A stretch of 64,000 bases of DNA from Achromobacter piechaudii NBRC 102461 (GTDB lineage Bacteria; Pseudomonadota; Gammaproteobacteria; Burkholderiales; Burkholderiaceae_B): the NCBI RefSeq assembly GCF_001571245.1, contig NZ_BCTK01000001.1, positions 310,001 through 374,000 on the forward strand. Direction: 5' to 3'. A program made the position numbers and the translations under genes. Within the stretch, counting starts at the first letter, position 1; each line of letters starts with the position of its first letter. Under the pieces are notes generated by a model, which had not been told where the DNA came from, ran no database searches, and worked only from the letters and a program-made list of their open reading frames with translations. Positions 1-8,576 of the stretch are shown here, piece after piece.

Positions 1-489
1 GGTGATGCCGGCGCACAAGAGCGGAGCAACGGCCTTCAAGTCCAGTTTGTCGGACACCTTCACCACAAAATGTTCTTTGACGACGATGTGATCGGAATAG
101 CCGCCGAACGTCAGTTGCTCGCTGCCGCGTTCCTTGTCGTTGTAGGTCAGCGTAGCGCCTTCCTCGCAATACTGTTCCAGGTTCAGGCGGCAGGCTTTGC
201 AGTGCAGGCACGAGTCCACCATGCAGCCCACACCGGCATAGTCGCCCACGGCAAAGCGCGTGACGTTCTTGCCCACTTGCGCAACGCGGCCGATGATCTC
301 GTGGCCGGGCACCATCGGGTAGACCGAGTTGCCCCAGTCGCCGCGCGCCTGGTGCAGGTCCGAGTGGCAGATGCCGCTGTACAGGATGTCGATCCGCACG
401 TCGTCATCGCCCGGTTCGCGACGGGTGAAACTGAAGGGAACGAGCGGGGTGTCGGAACTGTGGGCGGCGTAGCCACGGGCTTGGGTCAT
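1..489 (-). CDS. Zinc-dependent alcohol dehydrogenase (YahK/AdhC type), C-terminus beyond window
   Basis: The 163 codons present encode the N-terminal GroES-like half of a medium-chain, zinc-dependent alcohol/aldehyde dehydrogenase that would use NAD(P)H in the cytoplasm. Visible hallmarks are the catalytic zinc motif CHSDLH, the GHE motif (GHEIIGRV) and the structural-zinc cysteine cluster (GVGCMVDSCLHCKACR). The composition matches the YahK/cinnamyl-alcohol-type branch. The gene begins at 489 and runs out of the window before its Rossmann domain. It is transcribed divergently from the LysR gene at 595, its likely regulator. Confidence 0.9.
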   Translation of the reverse strand, partial: MTQARGYAAHSSDTPLVPFSFTRREPGDDDVRIDILYSGICHSDLHQARGDWGNSVYPMVPGHEIIGRVAQVGKNVTRFAVGDYAGVGCMVDSCLHCKACRLNLEQYCEEGATLTYNDKERGSEQLTFGGYSDHIVVKEHFVVKVSDKLDLKAVAPLLCAGIT

Positions 490-520
490 GATGAACTCTG
501 CTGATTTTGTTAAGCAAGCG

Positions 521-539
521 TTCACAATATTCCTCTGAA
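521..539. promoter_or_regulatory. Possible LysR operator between adh and lysR
   Basis: TTCA-N11-TGAA forms a short dyad in the only spacer shared by the divergent dehydrogenase and LysR genes. The spacing suits a LysR-type T-N11-A site. The arms are only 4 bp, so chance occurrence is quite possible. Confidence 0.3.
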
Positions 540-594
540 TTCTGGCGATCAAGCTAGAATTTCCGCATGCTTTATTCAAGGGATTTGCATAATC

Positions 595-1491
595 GTGCAA
601 GCGGATAACCTGTCCCACCTGGCGGCCTTCGCCGCGCTGGCCCGGCATTGCAGCTTTCGCCGAGCAGGCGAAGAACTGGGCCTGTCCACCTCTGCCGTCA
701 GCTACGCCATCCGCAGCCTGGAAGAGCGGCTGGGCGTGAACCTGTTCAATCGCACCACGCGCAGCGTCGCGCTGACCGACGCTGGACAGCGCCTGGCCGA
801 ACGGCTGCTGCCGGCGCTGAACGACCTGGGCGACGCGCTGGAAGAAATGAACCACTTTCGCGGCTCGGCGTCCGGCACCTTGCGAATCAATACCTCGCGC
901 GCCGCGTCCTACATGTTGCTGATGCCCATGGCCGCGAGGTTCCTGGCCGCCTATCCGGACATCCGGCTTGAGATCGCCGAGGACGACAGCTTCGTCGATA
1001 TCGTCGCGTCGGGCTTTGACGCGGGCGTGCGCCTCTTGGAAGCCGTGCCCGAGGATATGGTGGCGGTGCAGATCGGGCCGGCCCTGCGGGCAGCGGTGGT
1101 GGCCTCGCCGGACTACATGGCGGGGCGGCCGTTGCCGCGCCATCCCGATGAGCTGTTGCGCCACGAGTGCGTGCGCTATCGCTTTCCCAGCGGGCGCTAC
1201 TACAAATGGGAATTTGAAAAGGACGGCGACGCGATCGAAGTGGACGTGACGGGCCGCATTGCGTTGAGCGACGTGCACGCGGAACTGCGCGCGGCGGTGG
1301 ACGGCATCGGGATCAGCTGCGTGCCGGAACACTATGCGCGCGACGGGCTGCAATCGGGCCGGCTGGTGCGCATGCTGGACGATTGGTGTCCGACGATCCC
1401 CGGCTTCATGCTGTATTACCCGCGCCAGCGGCGCGTGTCCTCGGCCTTGCGGGCATTCATCGACATGGCCAGGCAGACGGGCCAGGGCTGA
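595..1491 (+). CDS. LysR-family transcriptional regulator
   Basis: 298 aa, the usual LysR length. The N-terminal winged helix-turn-helix (about residues 5-63) includes the typical GLSTSAVSYAIRSLEERLG stretch and the LFNRTTR turn; the rest is the substrate-binding fold, with a GIGISCVPEHY segment near the end. The start is GTG, shortly after an AT-rich divergent promoter region. It faces away from the alcohol dehydrogenase, so control of that gene is the simplest inference. The inducer cannot be told from the sequence. Confidence 0.9.
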   Translation: MQADNLSHLAAFAALARHCSFRRAGEELGLSTSAVSYAIRSLEERLGVNLFNRTTRSVALTDAGQRLAERLLPALNDLGDALEEMNHFRGSASGTLRINTSRAASYMLLMPMAARFLAAYPDIRLEIAEDDSFVDIVASGFDAGVRLLEAVPEDMVAVQIGPALRAAVVASPDYMAGRPLPRHPDELLRHECVRYRFPSGRYYKWEFEKDGDAIEVDVTGRIALSDVHAELRAAVDGIGISCVPEHYARDGLQSGRLVRMLDDWCPTIPGFMLYYPRQRRVSSALRAFIDMARQTGQG

Positions 1492-1519
1492 TCGCTTGCC
1501 GCGCCCGGAGCCCCATGCC

Positions 1520-2377
1520 TTACGGCCGCGCGCCTTCCAGCAATGCCTGCACCAGCCGGTTTTCCTCGTCCGCCAACCGGCACACGAATGAAATCTGGCG
1601 GTAGGGCGCGTGTTTGCCCAGGGGCACGACGCGCACGGGATGCACGTCCAGCAGATTGCGGCCCGGCTCCGGCAGCACGCACACGCCCAGCCCCGCCGAC
1701 ACCAGCGCCGTCAAGGCCGCCAAGGATTGCATTTCGATGCGGCAGCGCGCGTGCGGCGCGTGCTCGGCCACATAGCGCGCGGCCAGCCGTCCGCCGATGG
1801 TGGTCTTGTCGAAACGGATCCATTCGTATTGCTGGAACAACTCAGCCACGCGAGTCTCGTGGGAATCGGGCGGCGCGATCAGCACCAGCGTTTCACGAAA
1901 CAGCGGCGTCCAGGCCAGCCGGCTTGAGCCTCCAGTTTCGGGTTGCGTGATGATGGCGGCGTCGATTTCCCCCTTTTTCAACTTCTCGGTCAGCTCGGTG
2001 GCGCGGCCGCGCACCAGCCGCACGTCCAACAGGGGATAGCGCTCACGCAGCTTGCGCAGCAGCGGCGGCAGCAAGGTCACCTGCAAGGGTTCGATGGTGC
2101 CCAGGCGCACGCGGCCCTCGACGGCGGGCGTGCTGCGCCGGCGCAGTTCATCCAGCCGGGCCAGCGCGTCCTGGAGCACCGCGTCCACTTCGGCGGCAAA
2201 GGCATTCGGCCTGACTTGCAGCGCCGACCGGTCAAACAGCGGCTGGCCGAAGTATTCCTCCATCTGCTTCATTTGCAGGCTTACCGCGCTGGGCGACAGG
2301 TTCATGTCCGCCGCGCCCGCCGCGAAGCTGCCGCCGCGCAGCACGGCGTTGAGCGTACGGAAAGATTCGATCTTCAT
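1520..2377 (-). CDS. LysR-family transcriptional regulator
   Basis: 285 aa with an N-terminal HTH (NLSPSAVSLQMKQMEEYFG, LFDRS) and a C-terminal effector domain ending in a GLGVCVLPEPGR segment. It converges on the previous LysR gene and diverges from the Bug receptor at 2524, so it probably regulates the receptor-lyase-CoA-transferase operon. The 146-bp divergent spacer is AT-rich around 2385-2425, as expected for promoters. Confidence 0.9.
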   Translation of the reverse strand: MKIESFRTLNAVLRGGSFAAGAADMNLSPSAVSLQMKQMEEYFGQPLFDRSALQVRPNAFAAEVDAVLQDALARLDELRRRSTPAVEGRVRLGTIEPLQVTLLPPLLRKLRERYPLLDVRLVRGRATELTEKLKKGEIDAAIITQPETGGSSRLAWTPLFRETLVLIAPPDSHETRVAELFQQYEWIRFDKTTIGGRLAARYVAEHAPHARCRIEMQSLAALTALVSAGLGVCVLPEPGRNLLDVHPVRVVPLGKHAPYRQISFVCRLADEENRLVQALLEGARP

Positions 2378-2523
2378 CAGAAATCCTCACGTAGTGTTTT
2401 AAGAATCCTCGCTTTATATCATCAGTGGGCAGTCCTACCATTCGGCTCGACCACAACGAAAAGCGGCTGTGAACCGGGGCGAGCCATGCCTGCCGGTGCA
2501 GACCGCTACCGAGGAGACATACG

Positions 2524-3516
2524 ATGAACCTGAATCTGCGTAAGCTGCGCGCGGCATTACCCGCCCTGGCCATGGGCCTGACGCTGGCCGTCGCGGGCGC
2601 GCCCGGCATGGCGGCCGACTCGCCGGCCGTGCCCGCCACCATCACCATGGTGGTGCCGTTTCCGCCTGGCGGCAGCAACGATGTCTTTGCCCGCGTGCTG
2701 GCCGAAAAGCTGGGCGCGCGGCTGTCGAACACCGTCATTGTCGAAAACCGGCCCGGCGCGGGCGGCGCGATCGGCGCGGAGTACGTGGCGCGCGCGCCCA
2801 AGGACGGCTCGGTGCTGATGCTGTCCTCGTCCACGCTGACTACCAACGCCGCAGTCCAGACCAATCTGAAATACGACGTGGTGAGCAGCTTTGCGCCGGT
2901 GGCGATGCTGGCGCGCAGCCCCATGGCGCTGGTGGTCGGCAAGGATTCGCCGTACCAATCCATGGCCGACCTGTTGGCCGTCGGCCGCCGCGAACCCGGC
3001 AAGCTGACCTACGGCAGCGCCGGCCTGGGCTCGGTCAATCAGATGGCCAGCGAAATCCTGGCCGGGGGCGAGAAGACCTCGTTCACGCACGTGCCCTACA
3101 AGGGCATGTCTCACGCCCTGAACGACCTGGCCGGTGGCCGCGTCGATTTCGTGATCGGCAGTTTCGCCTCGACGGCCTCGCTGCTCAAGGGCGGCAAGCT
3201 GCGCGTGCTGGCGGTCACCTCGCCCAAGCGCTCGCAGTTCTATCCGGCCCTGCCCACCATCGGCGAAGGCCAGCCCGGTTATTCAGTCGAGCTGTGGTGG
3301 GGCGTATTGGCCCCGGCCGGCACGCCCGCGCCGCTGGTCACGCGGCTGAACGCCGAGATCCGCGCCATCGTCAACGATGAAAAGATGCGCGCCATGTTCG
3401 CCGAGGAAAGCGCCGTGCCCGCCGAACTGACCGTGCCCCAATTCGCCGATCTGGTCCAGGCCGACGCCGCCAAGTGGAAGCAGGTGGCGCGCGACCGGAA
3501 CATCTCCATCCAGTAA
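2524..3516 (+). CDS. Bug-family periplasmic tripartite tricarboxylate receptor
   Basis: 330 aa with a Sec signal peptide (cleavage probably near residue 30, after GMA) and the Bug/TctC fold: MVVPFPPGGSND near the N-terminus, ENRPGAGG, the THVPYKG segment and LPTIGEG. Such proteins bind small carboxylates in the periplasm, and many work without an adjacent TctAB permease; none is encoded here. It is the first gene of an operon with a CoA-ester lyase and a CoA-transferase, so the ligand is probably a dicarboxylic or hydroxy-dicarboxylic acid. Confidence 0.93.
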   Translation: MNLNLRKLRAALPALAMGLTLAVAGAPGMAADSPAVPATITMVVPFPPGGSNDVFARVLAEKLGARLSNTVIVENRPGAGGAIGAEYVARAPKDGSVLMLSSSTLTTNAAVQTNLKYDVVSSFAPVAMLARSPMALVVGKDSPYQSMADLLAVGRREPGKLTYGSAGLGSVNQMASEILAGGEKTSFTHVPYKGMSHALNDLAGGRVDFVIGSFASTASLLKGGKLRVLAVTSPKRSQFYPALPTIGEGQPGYSVELWWGVLAPAGTPAPLVTRLNAEIRAIVNDEKMRAMFAEESAVPAELTVPQFADLVQADAAKWKQVARDRNISIQ

Positions 3517-3555
3517 GCACGGCCCCGATTCACCCTCCGTCACAAGAGCGCAAGC

Positions 3556-4434
3556 ATGAGAAGCAAACTGTTCGTCCCCGGCTCCCGTCCCGAGTTGTTC
3601 GCCAAGGCCTTGAGCGGCCCGGCGGACGCCTTGTCCTTCGACCTGGAGGACGCGGTCGCGCCCTCGCGCAAGGCCGAGGCCCGCGAACATCTGGCCCGCA
3701 TGCTGGCCGACCCGCAGGCGCGCGCCTCGGGCAAGACGCTGATCGTGCGGGTCAATGCGCTGGACAGCGGGCATTTCTACGCTGACGTGCAGGCGGTGGT
3801 GCGGCCCGGCTTGCATCTGGTGAACCTGCCCAAGGCGGAATCCGAGGCGGACGTGGTGGCCGCCGCCAGCGCCATCGAACAGGCGCGCGCCGCCAATGGC
3901 GTGGACGAGCCGGTGGGCCTGCTCTTGAACATCGAATCGCCACGCGCCCTGCGCCGCGCAGCCAGCCTGGCGGCGGCGCATCCGTCCGTGGCCGGCTTGC
4001 AGTTGGGGCTGGGGGATCTGTTTGAGCCGGCCGGCATCAACCGCCGCCAGAACGTCGCCGTGCAGCAGGCCATGTTTGCGCTGCGCATGGCGGCGGCGGA
4101 GGCGGGTGTGTTCGCCTATGACTCCGCCTTCGCCAATATCGAAGACGAAGCCGGATTCCGCGCCGAGGCCGAGCTGGCGCGCAGCCTGGGCTACCTGGGC
4201 AAAAGCTGCATCCATCCCCGCCAGGTGCCGCTGGTGAACGCCGCCTTTCGGCCGACGGACGACGAGATCGCGCACGCGCGACGCGTCGTGCAGGCAGCAA
4301 GCGAGGCCTCGGACAAGGGCGTGGCGGCGTTCGTGGTGGATGGACGCATGATCGACGGCCCCTTCCTGCGCCGCGCCGAAGCCATATTGCGGTCGGCGAG
4401 CGAGTTGGGTCTGAACGGCGCGGAGGGGCAATGA
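3556..4434 (+). CDS. HpcH/HpaI-family CoA-ester lyase (CitE-like)
   Basis: 292 aa, one TIM-barrel domain of the CitE/malyl-CoA lyase family. The N-terminal RSKLFVPGSRPELF, the SFDLEDAV acidic motif, the LLLNIESPRAL strand and the C-terminal KSCIHPRQV are diagnostic. Family members cleave (hydroxy)acyl-CoA thioesters such as malyl- or citramalyl-CoA into acetyl-CoA plus an oxo acid. The 4-bp ATGA overlap with the following CoA-transferase implies coupled translation and a two-step activate-then-cleave pathway. The exact substrate is not evident. Confidence 0.92.
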   Translation: MRSKLFVPGSRPELFAKALSGPADALSFDLEDAVAPSRKAEAREHLARMLADPQARASGKTLIVRVNALDSGHFYADVQAVVRPGLHLVNLPKAESEADVVAAASAIEQARAANGVDEPVGLLLNIESPRALRRAASLAAAHPSVAGLQLGLGDLFEPAGINRRQNVAVQQAMFALRMAAAEAGVFAYDSAFANIEDEAGFRAEAELARSLGYLGKSCIHPRQVPLVNAAFRPTDDEIAHARRVVQAASEASDKGVAAFVVDGRMIDGPFLRRAEAILRSASELGLNGAEGQ

Positions 4435-5627
4435 TGGCAGCCGAACACACTTCCTCGGGCGGGCCGCTGGCCGGCGTACGCGTACTGGACCTGAGCGCCT
4501 ATATCGCCGGCCCCTATGGCTGCACGCTGCTGGCCGACCAGGGCGCGGACGTGATCAAGGTCGAACCGCCCACCGGCGACAACCTGCGCAAGTATCCGTC
4601 CACGCTGGAATCCGAAAGCCGCGCCTTCCTGGGCGTGAACCGGGGCAAGCGCGGCCTGGTGCTGGACCTGAAACAGCCCGAAGCCCTGGCCGTGCTGCAC
4701 GATCTGGCGCGGCAGGCGGACGTACTGGTGCACAACTTCCGCCCCAGCGTGCCGGCGCGACTGGGCATCGCCTACGAACAGTTGGCCCAGGTGAACCCCC
4801 GGCTGATCTATTGCGCGGTCACCGGCTATGGCGAGGCCGGCCCGCTCAAGGACAAGGCGGGGTATGACCAGGTGCTCCAGACCATGACGGGCATGTGCGC
4901 CTTGCAGGGCAAGGCCGATGGTCCGCCCGAAATCCTGTATGGGTCGGTGGTCGATTACTACGCTTCGTCGATGGTGGCGGCCGGCGTCGCCTCGGCGCTG
5001 TACGAACGCGAACGCAGCGGCCGGGGCCAGTTCGTGGGCGTGTCGTTGCTGCGCAGCGCGCTGGCGCTGCAATCGGCCCGGCTGATCTGGGCCGAGGGTG
5101 AACCGCGCGAGATCGGGCGCGATATGCGCTCGGGCGGCATCACCGGCATCCATCCCACTGGCGAGGGCTACTTGTATATCTCGGCCAACACGCCGCACTT
5201 CTGGCAAGCGCTGTGCGCCAAGACCGGCCTGGACGACCTGGGCGCGAATCCGCGTTACGACTCGGTGCGCAAGCGCGCCGAGCATCGCGACGAGATCGTG
5301 CCCCGCCTGCACGACGCGCTGCGCGCGCGCAGCGCGCTGGAATGGGAAGCCTGGTTTGGCGAAGAAGTGCCTTGCGCCGCCGCGCGGGGCGTCGAAGACA
5401 TGTTCGATTTTCCGCAGGTGCAGGCCGAAAACATGATCTCGACCTTCACGCATCCGGTCGTGGGCAGCTACCGCGGGTTCGCGCAAGCCATCAAGTTCGG
5501 GCGCAGTACGCCCGCGACGCCGCGCGCGGCGCCAGACTTTGGCGAACATAGCGAACAGGTGCTGGCCGAGGCGGGAATTTCACCGGCGCGGATCGCCGAG
5601 CTGAAAACGCGCGGGGCATTGCGCTAG
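4431..5627 (+). CDS. CaiB/BaiF family III CoA-transferase
   Basis: 398 aa with the family III signature: GVRVLDLSAYIAGP at the N-terminus, GADVIKVE, the NRGKRGLVLDLK region and VHNFRP. The Asp in GSVVDYYASS (about residue 170) is at the expected catalytic position. It should move CoA from a donor such as succinyl-CoA to a free carboxylate, feeding the upstream lyase. A GC-rich dyad lies directly after its stop (5628-5642) and may end the transcript before the respiratory locus. Confidence 0.93.
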   Translation: MMAAEHTSSGGPLAGVRVLDLSAYIAGPYGCTLLADQGADVIKVEPPTGDNLRKYPSTLESESRAFLGVNRGKRGLVLDLKQPEALAVLHDLARQADVLVHNFRPSVPARLGIAYEQLAQVNPRLIYCAVTGYGEAGPLKDKAGYDQVLQTMTGMCALQGKADGPPEILYGSVVDYYASSMVAAGVASALYERERSGRGQFVGVSLLRSALALQSARLIWAEGEPREIGRDMRSGGITGIHPTGEGYLYISANTPHFWQALCAKTGLDDLGANPRYDSVRKRAEHRDEIVPRLHDALRARSALEWEAWFGEEVPCAAARGVEDMFDFPQVQAENMISTFTHPVVGSYRGFAQAIKFGRSTPATPRAAPDFGEHSEQVLAEAGISPARIAELKTRGALR

Positions 5628-5642
5628 GCCGCCCGGGGCGGC

Positions 5643-5656
5643 TTGATCCAGATCAA
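5643..5656 (+). promoter_or_regulatory. FNR/ANR box upstream of ccoI-like gene
   Basis: TTGAT-CCAG-ATCAA is a perfect match to the FNR-family consensus TTGAT-N4-ATCAA. It is centred at 5649.5. Activated class II promoters usually place the box at -41.5, which would put the transcription start at about 5691, the predicted ATG itself. Oxygen-responsive control of the ccoI-like/ccoS pair is the natural reading. Confidence 0.85.
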
Positions 5657-5690
5657 GATGCCGGGGGCGGGCGCTGGGTACCATCGGCGC

Positions 5691-6665
5691 ATGCGAGCAA
5701 AATCGATTTTCGCCGTCCCGGCGTCCCTGTCTGACGCCGACCGCCAGCAGCGCCGCCATGCGCTGGTGCGCCTGTCCCTGGCGTGGCTGGCGATGATGCA
5801 GGTCATGATGTTCGCCTGGCCGGGTTATCTGCGGCACGACAGCATGCCCGCCGACGCGCTGGAAACGCTGGACTGGGCCATCGTGCTGATGAACTGGGCC
5901 AGCTTCGCGCTGACCATTCCCGTGGTGCTGTATTCCGCCTGGCCCATCTGGCGCCACGCCAGCGACAACCTGCGCCATGGCCGCGCGGGCATGGACGTGC
6001 CCGTGGCGCTGGGCATCGTGGCCGCCTTCGTTCCCAGCGTCCACGCCACCTGGACCGGCCGTGGCGAAGTCTATTTCGATTCCGTCACGATGTTCGTGGC
6101 GTTTTTGCTGACCGCGCGCTACCTCGAACTATGCGCGCGGCAATCGTTTGGCGATGCCGCCGGTGGGCAGCGCCATCAACGCGTCGAAGCCCAGCGCCTT
6201 GAGCTGGGCGCGCGCGCCGATCGGGTGGCCTCGCGCTTCGTGCTGGCCCAGGTGCTGCTGGCGCTGGCCGCCGCGATCGGTTGGGCGGCCATCGACCCCG
6301 CCCATAGCCTGCCGGTGATGGTCGCGCTGCTGGTCATGAGCTGTCCCTGTGCCATGTCGATGGCGGTGCCCACGGCCATGGCGTCCGCGCATTCGGCGCT
6401 GGCGGCGCACCCGAACATGTCCGACGCCGCGCTTGACGCGCTGTTGCGCCGGGCACGCGAGAAGGCCCGGCAGAACCTGTACGGATCGCTCATCTGGCAT
6501 CTGTTGATGACGCCGCTGGCGCTGATGGGTTGGGTGCAGCCGTGGCTGGCTGCGATCACCATGCTGGTGTCTTCGTTGGCGGTGGCCTATAACTCGTGGC
6601 GCCTGTGCCGCCGCGACTGGTCGGTCGGCCCGGCGCCGCTAGGCGCATTGGAAGCCGCGCCATGA
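5691..6665 (+). CDS. CcoI/FixI-like membrane protein lacking the P-type ATPase catalytic domains
   Basis: 324 aa with about eight predicted membrane helices, matching the membrane part of the CcoI/FixI copper-exporting P-type ATPase. Helices lie near 24-44, 62-82, 101-116, 128-146, 181-200, 206-226, 264-280 and 283-300. The CPC copper motif is at residues 218-220 (codons 6342-6350). The actuator domain that normally separates the second and third core helices is replaced by about 34 residues. The phosphorylation/nucleotide domain is replaced by about 36 residues, and neither DKTGT nor TGE is present. No N-terminal CxxC metal-binding domain is seen. The reading frame is intact and codon use looks normal, so this is not an obvious pseudogene. 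The stop overlaps ccoS by ATGA. It should not hydrolyse ATP; a role in copper handling or cbb3 assembly is inference. Confidence 0.8.
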   Translation: MRAKSIFAVPASLSDADRQQRRHALVRLSLAWLAMMQVMMFAWPGYLRHDSMPADALETLDWAIVLMNWASFALTIPVVLYSAWPIWRHASDNLRHGRAGMDVPVALGIVAAFVPSVHATWTGRGEVYFDSVTMFVAFLLTARYLELCARQSFGDAAGGQRHQRVEAQRLELGARADRVASRFVLAQVLLALAAAIGWAAIDPAHSLPVMVALLVMSCPCAMSMAVPTAMASAHSALAAHPNMSDAALDALLRRAREKARQNLYGSLIWHLLMTPLALMGWVQPWLAAITMLVSSLAVAYNSWRLCRRDWSVGPAPLGALEAAP

Positions 6666-6823
6666 CCATCCTCTACCTGTTGCTGCCCCTGTCGCTGCTG
6701 TTCGTGCTGGCCATCGGCGTGTCGCTGTGGTGGGCCGTGTTCAACGGCCAGTACGACGACACCGACGACGCCGGCACCGCGATCCTGCGCGACGACGACA
6801 GCGCACGTCCGCCGCGCGGCTGA
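6662..6823 (+). CDS. ccoS: CcoS, cbb3 oxidase assembly protein
   Basis: 53 aa with one N-terminal transmembrane helix followed by WWAVFNGQYDD, the typical CcoS pattern (aromatic patch then acidic DD). CcoS is required for cofactor insertion into cbb3 oxidase. I chose the ATG at 6662, which overlaps the stop of the CcoI-like gene, rather than an in-frame start 22 codons upstream, because the helix then begins at the N-terminus as in the family. Confidence 0.88.
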   Translation: MTILYLLLPLSLLFVLAIGVSLWWAVFNGQYDDTDDAGTAILRDDDSARPPRG

Positions 6824-6998
6824 AGCCCGCGCCGCCGACCCCACCCGAGCCACCCACTCCGCACGCCAACACCCCCATCCCCAACGTCGACCGGCCGCTG
6901 ATTGCAGCGCGCCAGCGGTCTTCTGCGCCTTCGATTTCCCCGCCTGTTCTTTTGCTTCGTTGCGGCGTTGCCGCGTTCCCCGACTGGCCAGTGCGCGC

Positions 6999-7012
6999 TT
7001 GATCCATATCAA
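6999..7012 (+). promoter_or_regulatory. FNR/ANR box upstream of ccoNOQP
   Basis: TTGAT-CCAT-ATCAA is a perfect FNR-family site, nearly identical to the one at 5643. Centred at 7005.5, it predicts a start site near 7047 for a class II promoter, about 32 bases before ccoN. A CATCAT hexamer at 7035-7040 is a plausible weak -10. The 6824-6998 part of this spacer is C-rich and otherwise shows only a small stem (CGCTG-ATTG-CAGCG near 6896-6909). Confidence 0.88.
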
Positions 7013-7078
7013 CGTCGACTTGTGTGCCTAGTCCCATCATTCAAGCCTGGAGCTATTTGTTACTTTAGGGGAAGGGTG

Positions 7079-8566
7079 ATGAACGATTGCCCCGCAATCG
7101 CAAGCAAGGCCGACACCTTCAACTACAAGATCGTGAGGCAGTTCGCGCTCATGACGGTAGTTTGGGCCATCGTCGGCATGGCTGTGGGCGTATTGATCGC
7201 CGCGCAGCTGATCTGGCCGCAGTTGAATTTCAATACCGAATGGTTGACCTACGGCCGCCTGCGTCCGTTGCACACCAACGCGGTCATCTTCGCCTTTGGC
7301 GGCAGCGCGCTGTTCACGACGTCGTACTACGTGGTCCAGCGCACCTGTCAGGCCCGGCTGTTCTGCGACAAGCTCGCCGCCTTCACGTTCTGGGGCTGGC
7401 AGATCGTCATCGTGGCCGCCGCGATCACCTTGCCGATGGGATTCACCAGCAGCAAGGAATACGCTGAACTCGAATGGCCCATCGACATCCTGATCACGCT
7501 GGTCTGGGTGGCCTACGCCATCGTGTTCTTCGGCACGATCATCAAGCGCCGGTCCAAGCACATCTACGTGGCCAACTGGTTCTTCGGCTCGTACATCCTG
7601 ACCATCGCCATCCTGCACATCTTCAACAACATCGAAATGCCGGTGTCGATGTGGAAGTCGTACTCGGCCTATGCCGGCGTGCAGGACGCCATGGTGCAGT
7701 GGTGGTACGGCCATAACGCCGTGGGCTTCTTCCTGACCACCAGCTTCCTGGGCATGATGTATTACTTCGTGCCCAAGCAGGCCGGCCGCCCGATCTATTC
7801 GTACCGCCTGTCCATCGTCCACTTCTGGGCGCTGGCGTTCACGTACATGTGGGCCGGCCCGCACCATCTGCTGTACACGTCGCTGCCGGACTGGACCCAG
7901 TCGCTGGGCATGACGTTCTCGCTGATTCTGCTGGCGCCGTCCTGGGGCGGGATGATCAACGGCATCATGACGCTGCAAGGCGCCTGGTACAAGCTGCGCA
8001 CCGACCCGATCCTGAAGTTCATGGTCACCGCGCTGTCGTTCTACGGCATGTCCACGTTCGAAGGCTCGATGATGTCGATCCGCACCGTCAACGCGCTGTC
8101 GCACTACACGGACTGGACCATCGGCCACGTGCACTCCGGCGCGCTGGGTTGGGTGGCGATGATTTCGTTCGGCTCGCTCTACTACCTGATCCCGCGCCTG
8201 TATGGCCGCGAAAAGATGTACAGCGTCAAAGCCATCGAACTGCACTTCTGGATCGCCACCATCGGCGTGGTGCTGTACATCGCCGCGATGTGGATCGCCG
8301 GGGTGCAGCAGGGCCTGATGTGGCGCGACACCGCGGCCGACGGCACGCTGGTCTACAGCTTCGTCGAAGAACTCAAGACGCGCGTGCCGTACTACCTGAT
8401 CCGCTTGCTGGGTGGCACCTTGTTCCTGTCGGGCGTGTTCGTGATGGCCTGGAACGTGTGGAAGACGGTGCGCGGCGCGCAGCCGGTCAACCCCGTGATT
8501 CCGCAAGACGACCCCCATGCCGCTCGCCCGTCGGTCCCCGCGACCGCCGTGCCGGCCACTGTTTGA
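7079..8566 (+). CDS. ccoN: Cytochrome cbb3 oxidase subunit I
   Basis: 495 aa catalytic heme-copper subunit with about 12 membrane helices. Conserved histidines are visible: a heme b ligand in [12 protein letters not shown] (about residue 65), CuB ligands in [11 protein letters not shown] (about 211) and GPHHLLYT (about 262), and the HVHSGALGW heme pair (about 351-353). It reduces O2 to water at high affinity in the inner membrane. The ATG at 7079 follows GGGGAAGGG; a GTG one codon earlier is an alternative. It is first in ccoNOQP, behind an FNR box. Confidence 0.97.
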   Translation: MNDCPAIASKADTFNYKIVRQFALMTVVWAIVGMAVGVLIAAQLIWPQLNFNTEWLTYGRLRPLHTNAVIFAFGGSALFTTSYYVVQRTCQARLFCDKLAAFTFWGWQIVIVAAAITLPMGFTSSKEYAELEWPIDILITLVWVAYAIVFFGTIIKRRSKHIYVANWFFGSYILTIAILHIFNNIEMPVSMWKSYSAYAGVQDAMVQWWYGHNAVGFFLTTSFLGMMYYFVPKQAGRPIYSYRLSIVHFWALAFTYMWAGPHHLLYTSLPDWTQSLGMTFSLILLAPSWGGMINGIMTLQGAWYKLRTDPILKFMVTALSFYGMSTFEGSMMSIRTVNALSHYTDWTIGHVHSGALGWVAMISFGSLYYLIPRLYGREKMYSVKAIELHFWIATIGVVLYIAAMWIAGVQQGLMWRDTAADGTLVYSFVEELKTRVPYYLIRLLGGTLFLSGVFVMAWNVWKTVRGAQPVNPVIPQDDPHAARPSVPATAVPATV

Positions 8567-8576
8567 CGAGGACATC

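Noticed and set aside
5628-5642. GCCGCCCGGGGCGGC as an intrinsic terminator of the CoA-transferase operon
   Set aside because: It is a good dyad but the loop is tight and no T-run follows, so it is mentioned only in passing.
5643-5690. A TTG start for the CcoI-like gene inside the FNR box
   Set aside because: It would place translation upstream of the promoter site; ATG 5691 is more sensible.
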